From contig NZ_BNEB01000005.1 of NCBI RefSeq assembly GCF_016860545.1, forward strand, positions 2,108,001-2,172,000: a DNA stretch of 64,000 nt. The letters run 5' to 3'. Position 1 is the first letter of the stretch. Each line of letters starts with the position of its first letter. Origin of the DNA: Streptomyces asoensis. GTDB lineage: Bacteria; Actinomycetota; Actinomycetes; Streptomycetales; Streptomycetaceae. Positions 45,721-52,512 of this stretch are shown here, in pieces. A model generated the notes under the pieces. That model had not been told where the DNA came from. It ran no database searches and saw only the letters and a list, made by a program, of their open reading frames with translations. The translations under genes and the position numbers were made by a program.

Positions 45721-46191
45721 ACCGGGAACTTGCCTTCCTTTCCCACACTTGATCAACCAACTGCACGACAAGGGGACGTACGGGCGAAACCGAGAGTTCC
45801 GATTCGGGACATTGCGTGAAGTACGCCACGCCCAAGATCACCGAAGGCCCGCGACGGACGGTCAGATCGCACCCGTGACCAGAAGTTGAGTGGCGCGCCA
45901 ATCCACGCACGTGGCCCAAATGGAGTACTGTTGCGAGCCCTGGGCCCGGTCTCCCGCCAGGACGTCCGGGGCCTCGCTGGACCGCTTGAGGGGAGCTGGT
46001 TGCACAGGGTGACGGTGTTGGTCACTCAGCGTGGCGAACAGGTAACCGTGCCATAACGGCGGCGCAGGGCCTGTCCCCGACACGCCGGGCAACTCGGCAA
46101 GGTTGTGGCAGGCTGCACCCGGGCAGGCCACACTCGACTAGCGGAAGCAGCGACGCACGTGACGTCGGCAGGCACCACCCGGGAGGTCCCC
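45721..46191. promoter_or_regulatory. 471-bp intergenic region carrying the sepH promoter
   Basis: No gene is convincing here. GTGAC-N7-GTCAC at 46009-46025 is a perfect 5-bp inverted repeat resembling the loose BldD pattern (AGTGA...TCACC), about 170 bp before sepH. The stretch CAAATGGAGTACTGTTGC near 45917 is AT-richer. The rest, up to GGGAGG directly before the sepH ATG, is unremarkable. Confidence 0.5.
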
Positions 46192-47229
46192 ATGCCCGAA
46201 CTGCGTGTCGTGGCCGTCTCGAATGACGGCACACGGCTGGTGCTGAAGGCTGCGGACAGCACGGAGTACACGCTTCCGATCGATGAGCGTCTGCGCGCCG
46301 CCGTCCGCGGCGACCGTCCCCGCCTCGGCCAGATCGAGATCGAGGTGGAGAGCCATCTCCGCCCCCGCGACATCCAGGCGCGCATACGTGCCGGCGCCAC
46401 CGCGGAGGAAGTCGCCCAGATGGCCGGCATTCCCGTGGACCGGGTCCGCCGTTTCGAGGGCCCCGTGCTGGCCGAGCGTGCCTTCATGGCCGAGCGGGCC
46501 CGCAAGACCCCGGTCCGCCGGCCCGGTGAGAACGCCGGACCCCAGCTGGGCGAGGCCGTCCAGGAACGGCTGCTGCTGCGCGGCGCCGACAAGGACACCG
46601 TCCAGTGGGACTCCTGGCGCCGCGACGACGGCACCTGGGAAGTCCTGCTGGTCTACCTGGTCGCGGGTGAACCGCACTCGGCGAGCTGGACGTACGACCC
46701 GCCCCGGCGGCTCGTCCAGGCCGTCGACGACGAGGCGCGCTCGCTGATCGGCGAGTCCGACGACCTGGCCGCCCCGGAGCCCAGCTTTCCGTTCGTCCCG
46801 CGCATCGCGCGGCTGCCGCGCGACCGCCCGCTGGACCGCACGCTCGACCGGCCCAGCCTGCCGGCCCAGCCGTCCGAACCGGCCGAGGAGAGCACCGGCG
46901 AGCGGGAACGCGACTCGCTGACCAGCCTGCTGGAGGCGGTGCCGAGTTTCCGTGGCGACATGGTCGTCCCGGAGCGCACGGCCGAACCCGTCACGGAGGA
47001 GCCCGACGAGGAGGAGCCCGTCGCCGAGGAACCCCCGGCGTCGGCAGCCTCCGCCGGATCCGCCTACGCGGACGTCCTCATGCCGCGTTCCGTCGGCAGC
47101 CACCGCGACCGTCTCGTCGGCGCCACCGACCGTCAGGCCGAGGCGGACGGCGTCCGTCCGGGCCGCCGGGCCGCGGTGCCGAGCTGGGACGAGATCGTGT
47201 TCGGCACCCGGCGCAAGAAGCAGGAATGA
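46192..47229 (+). CDS. sepH: septation protein SepH
   Basis: A 345-residue protein that regulates FtsZ assembly in Streptomyces division. The N-terminal DUF3071 domain starts MPELRVVAVSNDGTRLVLKAADSTEYTLPIDERLRAAVRGDRPRLGQIEIEVES and contains a helix-turn-helix (LRPRDIQARIRAGATAEEVAQMAGIPVDRVRRFEGPVLAERA) used for FtsZ and DNA contacts. A middle structured region (VQWDSWRRDDGTWEVLLVYL) is followed by a long disordered acidic linker and the conserved C-terminal motif PSWDEIVFGTRRKKQE. ATG 46192 is directly preceded by GGGAGG. Length and termini agree with characterised SepH. Confidence 0.95.
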   Translation: MPELRVVAVSNDGTRLVLKAADSTEYTLPIDERLRAAVRGDRPRLGQIEIEVESHLRPRDIQARIRAGATAEEVAQMAGIPVDRVRRFEGPVLAERAFMAERARKTPVRRPGENAGPQLGEAVQERLLLRGADKDTVQWDSWRRDDGTWEVLLVYLVAGEPHSASWTYDPPRRLVQAVDDEARSLIGESDDLAAPEPSFPFVPRIARLPRDRPLDRTLDRPSLPAQPSEPAEESTGERERDSLTSLLEAVPSFRGDMVVPERTAEPVTEEPDEEEPVAEEPPASAASAGSAYADVLMPRSVGSHRDRLVGATDRQAEADGVRPGRRAAVPSWDEIVFGTRRKKQE

Positions 47230-47263
47230 CCGGACCTCGGGCAACTCGCCCGAGGCGCCGGTC
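47228..47263. terminator. sepH terminator hairpin
   Basis: GACCGG-A-CCTCGGGC (47228-47242) pairs with GCCCGAGG-CG-CCGGTC (47248-47263) around an AACTC loop; the first base overlaps the sepH stop. Confidence 0.75.
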
Positions 47264-47301
47264 GGTTCCCGCGATCCGGTGCACATGCCCCTGCATACGT
47301 C

Positions 47302-47336
47302 GTCGAGGGCCGCACCCGTTCGGTACGGCCCTCGAC
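47302..47336. terminator. second hairpin between convergent sepH and sulfurtransferase genes
   Basis: GTCGAGGGCCG (47302-47312) is an exact complement of CGGCCCTCGAC (47326-47336), loop of 13 bases, 19 bp from the end of the sulfurtransferase gene. Confidence 0.75.
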
Positions 47337-47354
47337 CACGTGCGCGCGGTGCGG

Positions 47355-48206
47355 TTACCGGGGGTCGGGGCCCACGGCGACCGGCCGGGCCGGGTCGGAG
47401 GACCACTCGGACCAGGAGCCGACGTACAGGGCCGCCGGGATGCCCGCCACCGCCAGCGCCAGCACCTCGTGGGCGCCGGACACGCCCGAGCCGCAGTACA
47501 CGCCGACCTCGGCGCCGTCCGTCACGCCCAGCGCATTGAAGCGGTCCCTCAGGTCAGCGGCGGGCAGGAAGCGGCCGTCCGCGGCCACGTTGTCGTTCGT
47601 GGGCGCGGAGACGGCACCCGGAATGTGTCCGCCGACCCGGTCGATCGGCTCCACCTCACCCCGGTAGCGCTCCCCCGCGCGGGCGTCGAACAGAACTCCG
47701 GAACCGGCGAGAGCAGCGGCCCCGTCGGCGTCGAGAAGGCCCGTCGCACCCGGCACCGGCTCGAAGTCGCCCTCCACGCGCGCGGGGACGTCGACCGACA
47801 GGTCCCCCTGCCACGACGGCAACCCGCCGTCGAGGACCCGCACGTCCGGGTGACCCGTCCAGCGAAGCAGCCACCACGCGCGCGCCGCCGCCCAGCCCTG
47901 CCCGCCGTCGTACACGACCACCGGTCGGCGGGCGGAGACACCCGCCCGGCGCATCGCGGAACCGAACAGCGCGAGGTCCGGCAGCGGATGCCGGCCCCGC
48001 TCGCCCGGGGTCCCCGCGAGCTCCCGGTCCAGGTCGACGTAGACCGCGCCGGGCACATGCCCGGCCTCGTAGGCCGCGCGGCCGTCGAACGGGGGCTCTC
48101 CCGCTGCCTTCGCCAGGCTGAGCTGCCAGCGCACGTCGAGGACGACGGGCGGACGCGCCCCCGCCAGCTCGCCGGCCAGTTCCGATGCGGTGATGATGAC
48201 GTTCAT
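47355..48206 (-). CDS. thiosulfate/3-mercaptopyruvate-type sulfurtransferase
   Basis: A 283-residue tandem-rhodanese protein. The N-terminal inactive rhodanese repeat starts VVLDVRWQLSLAKAAGEPPFDGRAAYEAGHVPGAVYVDLDREL. The C-terminal repeat carries the catalytic cysteine in VYCGSGVSGAHEVLALAVAG (CGSGVS loop). The linker DGGLPSWQGDLSVDVPA is typical. CGSGVT is the 3-mercaptopyruvate form and CRKGV the thiosulfate form, so CGSGVS favours 3-mercaptopyruvate. ATG 48206 starts MNVIITASELAGELAG. It is divergent from a VOC protein gene with an inverted repeat GTCCGGC...GCCGGAC (48246-48270) between. Confidence 0.92.
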   Translation of the reverse strand: MNVIITASELAGELAGARPPVVLDVRWQLSLAKAAGEPPFDGRAAYEAGHVPGAVYVDLDRELAGTPGERGRHPLPDLALFGSAMRRAGVSARRPVVVYDGGQGWAAARAWWLLRWTGHPDVRVLDGGLPSWQGDLSVDVPARVEGDFEPVPGATGLLDADGAAALAGSGVLFDARAGERYRGEVEPIDRVGGHIPGAVSAPTNDNVAADGRFLPAADLRDRFNALGVTDGAEVGVYCGSGVSGAHEVLALAVAGIPAALYVGSWSEWSSDPARPVAVGPDPR

Positions 48207-48426
48207 GGCCACCATCCTCGCGCACGGGGTGGCCCCATCGCAGTTGTCCGGCTACTCTGCTCGGCCGGACAGGATCGATCACGGGGCGTGCGGGATCAGG
48301 CACATGCCGTACATGCGATCGACACACGGCGACAACCGCATGTGAACCCTTGAGAAACCCCCTATCAGGCATCCTCCTGAGGCGGACACGACGCGGCCAC
48401 GGCAAGGGGCCGAGGAGAGAGTGACG

Positions 48427-49227
48427 ATGACCGAGGCAGGCGGGCCGGACGGCCCGATCGGCGCACCACACGCCCGGTACGCGCCCGGTACACCCTGCTG
48501 GGTGAGTCTGATGGCGCACGGGTTGACCGCGACGCAGGAGTTCTACGGCGAGCTGTTCGGCTGGGAGTTCCGGCCGGGGCCCGAACAGCTCGGCCCCTAC
48601 GTACGGGCGGCGCTCGACGGCCTGGAGGTGGCCGGCATCGGCCAGTTGCCCCCGGACCGTCACCTCCCCGTCGCCTGGACGCCCTACTTCGCCACGGACG
48701 ACGTGGACGCGACCGCCGAAACCGTCCGGCTGTGCGGGGGCACGATCGGAGTCGGCCCCCTGGACGCCCCCGACGCCGGACGGCTGGCGATCGGCTCCGA
48801 CCCCTCCGGCGCCGTCTTCGGCCTCTGGCAGGCGGCGGGCCACGTCGGCACCAGCCTCACCGGTGTGCCCGGCACGGCGGTCTGGAACGAGCTGACGACC
48901 TATGAGACCGCAGGTGTCCGCAAGTTCTACGAAACGGTCCTGGGCTACGAGGAGACCGAGCCGTCCGCCGACCTCGACTACGTGACCCTCTACGTCGGCG
49001 GCCACCCGGTCGCCGGTATCCACGGCGTGGGCGCCTCGCTGCCCAGGGACCGGGGGCCGCACTGGACGACGTACTTCGAGGTGGCCGACGCGGACGCGGC
49101 GCTCGCCCTCGTCGAGCGGCTCGGCGGGCAGGTCCTCGAGCCGGCGCACGACAGCCCCCACGGGCGCGTGGCGGCCGTCGCCGACCCCGAGGGCGCCCGC
49201 TTCTCCCTGATCCAGGAGCCCCGGTGA
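48427..49227 (+). CDS. two-domain VOC (glyoxalase-fold) protein
   Basis: A 266-residue protein with two vicinal-oxygen-chelate modules. The first runs PGTPCWVSLMAHGLTATQEFYGELFGWEFRPGPEQLG. The second runs AVWNELTTYETAGVRKFYETVLGYEETEPSADLDYVTLYVGGHPVAGIHGVG. Each has the FYxxLFGW/YETVLGY core of the fold. Hydroxylase-like or resistance functions are common in the family; here the substrate is unknown. ATG 48427 is preferred to GTG 48421 because GAGGAG lies 9 bases before it. Confidence 0.88.
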   Translation: MTEAGGPDGPIGAPHARYAPGTPCWVSLMAHGLTATQEFYGELFGWEFRPGPEQLGPYVRAALDGLEVAGIGQLPPDRHLPVAWTPYFATDDVDATAETVRLCGGTIGVGPLDAPDAGRLAIGSDPSGAVFGLWQAAGHVGTSLTGVPGTAVWNELTTYETAGVRKFYETVLGYEETEPSADLDYVTLYVGGHPVAGIHGVGASLPRDRGPHWTTYFEVADADAALALVERLGGQVLEPAHDSPHGRVAAVADPEGARFSLIQEPR

Positions 49228-49252
49228 ACGCCGTCCGCCGGGCCCCCGGTCC

Positions 49253-49900
49253 CTAGACCTGCTGCACCGGCAGCACGTCGGGTGACAGGGCGGCCGCCCG
49301 CGCCGACGCCGAGGTCATACGGCGGCGGTGGTGGCGTCTGCACAGCACCTCGTAGCCGATGGTGTCCGCCTGGTCGACGTCGCCGATCACGACCTGGGCG
49401 CCCTCAACGACCATGACGCCGCCCACCGTGCGGGCGTTGTGCGTGGCGCGGGCGCCGCACCAGCACAGGGCCTCGACCTGGAGGACCTCGACGCGGTCGG
49501 CGAGTTCGACGAGCCGCTGGGAGCCGGGGAACAGCTTGGAGCGGAAGTCGGTGGTGATCCCGAAGGCGTAGACGTCGACGTCCAGGTCGTCGACCACGCG
49601 CGCGAGCTGGTCGATCTGTTCCTCGGCCAGGAACTGCGCCTCGTCGGCGATCACGTAGTCCGCGCGGCCGCCCTGCGACAGGTGGTCGACGAGATAGGCG
49701 TACAGGTCCTGGCCGTCCTCGACCTCGACCGCGTCGGTGACCAGGCCGAGCCGCGAGGAGAGCTTGCCCTCGCCCGCGCGGTCGTCCCGGGTGAAGATCA
49801 TGCCCTGGAGGCCGCGCGCGGAGCGGTTGTGCTCTATCTGGAGAGCCAGCGTCGACTTCCCGCAGTCCATGGTTCCGGAGAAGAACACCAGCTCGGGCAT
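49253..49900 (-). CDS. tdk: thymidine kinase
   Basis: A 215-residue TK1-type thymidine kinase, salvaging thymidine to dTMP. P-loop SGTMDCGKST is at 8-17, the DE pair is in VIADEAQFLAEEQIDQLARVVDD, and the lasso domain has the zinc-binding cysteines CWCGARATHNARTVGG and CRRHH. The C terminus extends about 20 residues beyond the zinc site. ATG 49900 with GGGGAGTC upstream. A role in nucleotide balance fits the dut and MazG genes elsewhere in the window, though it is not linked to them. Confidence 0.95.
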   Translation of the reverse strand: MPELVFFSGTMDCGKSTLALQIEHNRSARGLQGMIFTRDDRAGEGKLSSRLGLVTDAVEVEDGQDLYAYLVDHLSQGGRADYVIADEAQFLAEEQIDQLARVVDDLDVDVYAFGITTDFRSKLFPGSQRLVELADRVEVLQVEALCWCGARATHNARTVGGVMVVEGAQVVIGDVDQADTIGYEVLCRRHHRRRMTSASARAAALSPDVLPVQQV

Positions 49901-49985
49901 GGGGAGTCGAGCGCCTTTCGGTGGGGGTGGAGCGGGAGCCGCCGCGGCGGAGGCGAGGCAGGGGCAGGGGAAACGGTTCTGGGCG

Positions 49986-51230
49986 TCAGGAGCGTACTTC
50001 GAGCAGCGGGACCAGCTGCTCGGCAGGGGTCATCGAGCCGTGGTTGCCGACCATCGACGACTCCTTGGGCTCGCGTTCGGAGGCGATGAGCAGGACGTCG
50101 TCCCGGGCGGCCGCGACCACGTCGCCGAGGCGGCCGTGGACCCGGTCGTCGATCCGCGGCCCGAACCAGCCCGCGGCGATCGCCTCCTCGCGCGAGGCCA
50201 CCCAGAACTGCTCGCCGAGCACCTCGCGCCAGCAGGTCAGGACGTCGTCCGCGGCGCCGGGCACCGCGTAGACATGACGCGCCCGGCCCTCGCCGCCCAG
50301 CAGGGCCACGCCGGCGCGCAGTTCCCAGTCGGCGTCGAAGTCGATGCGGTGCTCCTCGTCGAAGGGCACGTCGATCATGCCGTGGTCGGCGGTGACGTAG
50401 AGCGCGCTGCGCGGCGGCAGCTGCTCGGCGAGGCGCTGCACGAGCCGGTCGACGTACATGAGCTGACCGCGCCAGGTGTCGGAGGCGACGCCGTAGCGGT
50501 GCCCGGCGCCGTCCAGTTCCGCGTAGTACGTGTAGACGAGCGAGCGGTCGCCCGCGGCGAGCTGTTCGGCGGCGAGGTCCATGCGCTCCTCGCCGGTCAG
50601 CCGCCCGTGAAACGTTCCGCCGCTCAGCGCGACCTTGGTCAGCGGAGTGTTCTGGAACGTCGGGGACGACACCTGGGCGGCGTGCACCCCCGCCGCATGG
50701 GCGAGCTGGAAGACCGTGGGATAGGGCTGCCAGACCGCCGGGGCCGTCCACGGCTGCCAGCGGAGCTGGTTCATCAGCTCGCCGGTCGCCGGGTTGCGCA
50801 CGGTGTAACCGGGCAGGCCGTGGGCGCCCGGGGGCAGGCCGGTGCCGACGGAGGCGAGGGAGGTCGCGGTGGTCGCCGGGTACCCGGCGGTGAGCGGGCG
50901 TCCGGTACCGCCGCGTGAGCTGCCGAGCAGCGCGTGGAGGTAGGGCGCCTCGTCGGGATGGGCCTTGATCTGTTCCCAGCCCAGGCCGTCGATCAGGAAC
51001 ACGCAGTTGCGGTCGGCCGGGGCCAGCTCCGTGATCGCCGCGGTGGTGCCGGGTACGCCCATGCCCGCCGCGAGCGTCGGGAGCAGGTCGGCGAGGGAGC
51101 CGGAGCCGTACTCCGGCACGGGCGCGGAGCCGACGGCGAGCGGTTCGGGGAAGTCCCAGGGGGCGGAGCCGGAAGGGATGGGCACGGAACGGCCTCGGTC
51201 GTGGGCTGCGGGGCGTGGCGGGTGGGACAT
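49986..51230 (-). CDS. alkaline-phosphatase-superfamily nucleotide pyrophosphatase/phosphodiesterase
   Basis: A 414-residue cytosolic enzyme of the phosphodiest family. Metal and nucleophile features are VFLIDGLGWEQIKAH (the first metal-binding Asp), AGYPATTATSLASVGTGLPPGAHGLPGYT with nucleophile Thr in the TTATS stretch, YYAELDGAGHRYG (second Asp and His), and YVTADHGMIDVP (DHG motif). These features match type I nucleotide pyrophosphatases. ATG 51230 overlaps the DUF5998 stop by one base (TGATG), so they form an operon. The substrate is unknown. Confidence 0.92.
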   Translation of the reverse strand: MSHPPRPAAHDRGRSVPIPSGSAPWDFPEPLAVGSAPVPEYGSGSLADLLPTLAAGMGVPGTTAAITELAPADRNCVFLIDGLGWEQIKAHPDEAPYLHALLGSSRGGTGRPLTAGYPATTATSLASVGTGLPPGAHGLPGYTVRNPATGELMNQLRWQPWTAPAVWQPYPTVFQLAHAAGVHAAQVSSPTFQNTPLTKVALSGGTFHGRLTGEERMDLAAEQLAAGDRSLVYTYYAELDGAGHRYGVASDTWRGQLMYVDRLVQRLAEQLPPRSALYVTADHGMIDVPFDEEHRIDFDADWELRAGVALLGGEGRARHVYAVPGAADDVLTCWREVLGEQFWVASREEAIAAGWFGPRIDDRVHGRLGDVVAAARDDVLLIASEREPKESSMVGNHGSMTPAEQLVPLLEVRS

Positions 51231-51817
51231 CAGCGGGTGGCGTCCACGGTCGCCTCGGAGAGCGACTGCGCGAAGACGAGGGTCTGACGTACCGTCTCGG
51301 GACCGTCGCCGGCCTCGCTCACGCGCAGGCTGAGGTCGTCCGCCGTCGAGCTGCCGGTGTAGCCGTGGTCGGCGTCGCAGTTGGGGTCACCGCAGGCGGC
51401 GGGTTCGAGGTCGATGCGGGAGACGGCGCCCCAGCCGATGGTCAGCACCACCTCGCGCGGCAGGGTGCCCGGCTTGTACGACTCCGGGTTCGCGACCACG
51501 CGGCTGAGGACGACGGACGAGATCCGGCCGAGCTTCACGGACTCCGTGGACGTCGTGGCGTACGGCGTCGGGGAGGTGGTGTCGGCGGCCTGCTCGTCGG
51601 TGTGGCTGACGATGAAGCGGTTGCCGGTGAGGACCAGCACGGTCACGTGCCGGCGCACCTCGTTCTGGTCGAACGTGGTCTCCTGGTGGACCAGGTACGA
51701 CCGGATCGGCTCGCCGCCCACGGCGGCCTCCACCGCCTCGGCCACGAGGGCCGGGTAGTAGCCGCTGCGCTCGATCGCCGCGCGCAGCCCCTGGGTCGTC
51801 GTACTGGTCTTGGCCAT
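51230..51817 (-). CDS. DUF5998 protein
   Basis: A 195-residue actinobacterial protein. Begins MAKTSTTTQGLRAAIERSGYYPALVAEAVEAAVGGEPIRSYLVHQETTFDQNEVRRHVTVLVLTGNRFIVSHTDEQAAD, and the core holds LGRISSVVLSRVVANPESYKPGTLPREVVLTIGWGAVSRIDLEPAACGDPNCDADHGYTG, typical of DUF5998. It has a CGDPNCDADHG cysteine motif that could bind metal. ATG 51817 with AGGA 8 bases upstream; an ATG at 51826 is also possible. It is first in an operon with the phosphodiesterase gene. Confidence 0.88.
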   Translation of the reverse strand: MAKTSTTTQGLRAAIERSGYYPALVAEAVEAAVGGEPIRSYLVHQETTFDQNEVRRHVTVLVLTGNRFIVSHTDEQAADTTSPTPYATTSTESVKLGRISSVVLSRVVANPESYKPGTLPREVVLTIGWGAVSRIDLEPAACGDPNCDADHGYTGSSTADDLSLRVSEAGDGPETVRQTLVFAQSLSEATVDATR

Positions 51818-51827
51818 GCCGTCCATC

Positions 51828-52400
51828 CTACGGGGACCCACTGACTGCGAGGCACCGCTCAGGACCCCTTGGCCCCGTCGGCGGCGGCCGCGGCGACGAG
51901 GCCGGCGCCCTGGCCTCCGGCGACGAGGAGCGGCCGGCGCGACGAGCGGCCGCCCGGACGGTTCGGCACACGCGCGTGGCAACGGAGGGGCACCCGGCCG
52001 TCCTGTCGGGACCACGGGGACGCTCTCCCCTGTCGGGGCCACGGGGAAGGTCTCCAGGGGGCCTGAGGCTGGAGGCCGGACGAACCAGGGCTGGGCGGGA
52101 CTGAGCCTGGGCCGGGTCCGTCGGCCGCCGCGGCGGGTTGGTCCGTGGCTGCGGCTGGGTCGATCCGTAGCCGAGGCTGTCCCTAGCCGGAGCCGAGTCG
52201 GTCCGCCGCCGCGGCCGGGGCTCTCCTGGCCGGGCGGGACCCGACCGGCGCCGGGCTGGCCCGAACAGGGACTGGAACGGGGTCGGGGCCGGGGCCGTCG
52301 GCGGCCGCGGCGGGTTGGTCCGTGGCTGCGGCTGGGTCGATCCGTACCCGAGGCTGTCCATAGCCGGAGCTAGGGCGGGCCTTGGCCGGGGCAGGGTCAT
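51828..52400 (-). CDS. doubtful Pro/Arg-rich open frame over a duplicated segment
   Basis: A 190-codon open frame that reads MTLPRPRPALAPAMDSLGYG and repeats the 18-residue peptide DSLGYGSTQPQPRTNPPR twice, 59 residues apart, with the frame preserved. Start context is weak (GGGGGCAG before ATG). Composition is Pro/Arg-rich, as expected for any open frame in GC-rich DNA. The in-frame duplication is the only positive sign. It may be an intergenic repeat rather than a gene. It ends 10 bp before the DUF5998 ATG, whose promoter must lie inside it. Confidence 0.2.
   Translation of the reverse strand: MTLPRPRPALAPAMDSLGYGSTQPQPRTNPPRPPTAPAPTPFQSLFGPARRRSGPARPGEPRPRRRTDSAPARDSLGYGSTQPQPRTNPPRRPTDPAQAQSRPALVRPASSLRPPGDLPRGPDRGERPRGPDRTAGCPSVATRVCRTVRAAARRAGRSSSPEARAPASSPRPPPTGPRGPERCLAVSGSP
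52118..52370. repeat. 76-bp direct duplication with 177-bp period
   Basis: Copies at 52118-52193 and 52295-52370 share about 72 of 76 bases (core GCGGCGGGTTGGTCCGTGG). 177 is a multiple of three. The remainder of the 51827-52512 interval is GC-rich, with short GGCCGGG words and no other gene. It lies between the DUF5998 gene and the acyl-CoA synthetase gene. Confidence 0.85.
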
Positions 52401-52512
52401 CTGCCCCCGGAGCCGGGCTCTCCGGGGCCGGGTCGATCCGCCGCCGGGGCCGGGCTCTCCGGAGCCGGCGCCGGGGCCATCGACCGCGCGCCGCTCGCCG
52501 GCCGCAGGCCGG

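Noticed and set aside
45753..46025. A 90-codon minus-strand frame between the hypothetical membrane protein and sepH
   Set aside because: No ribosome binding site, no conserved motif, and it covers the sepH promoter region.
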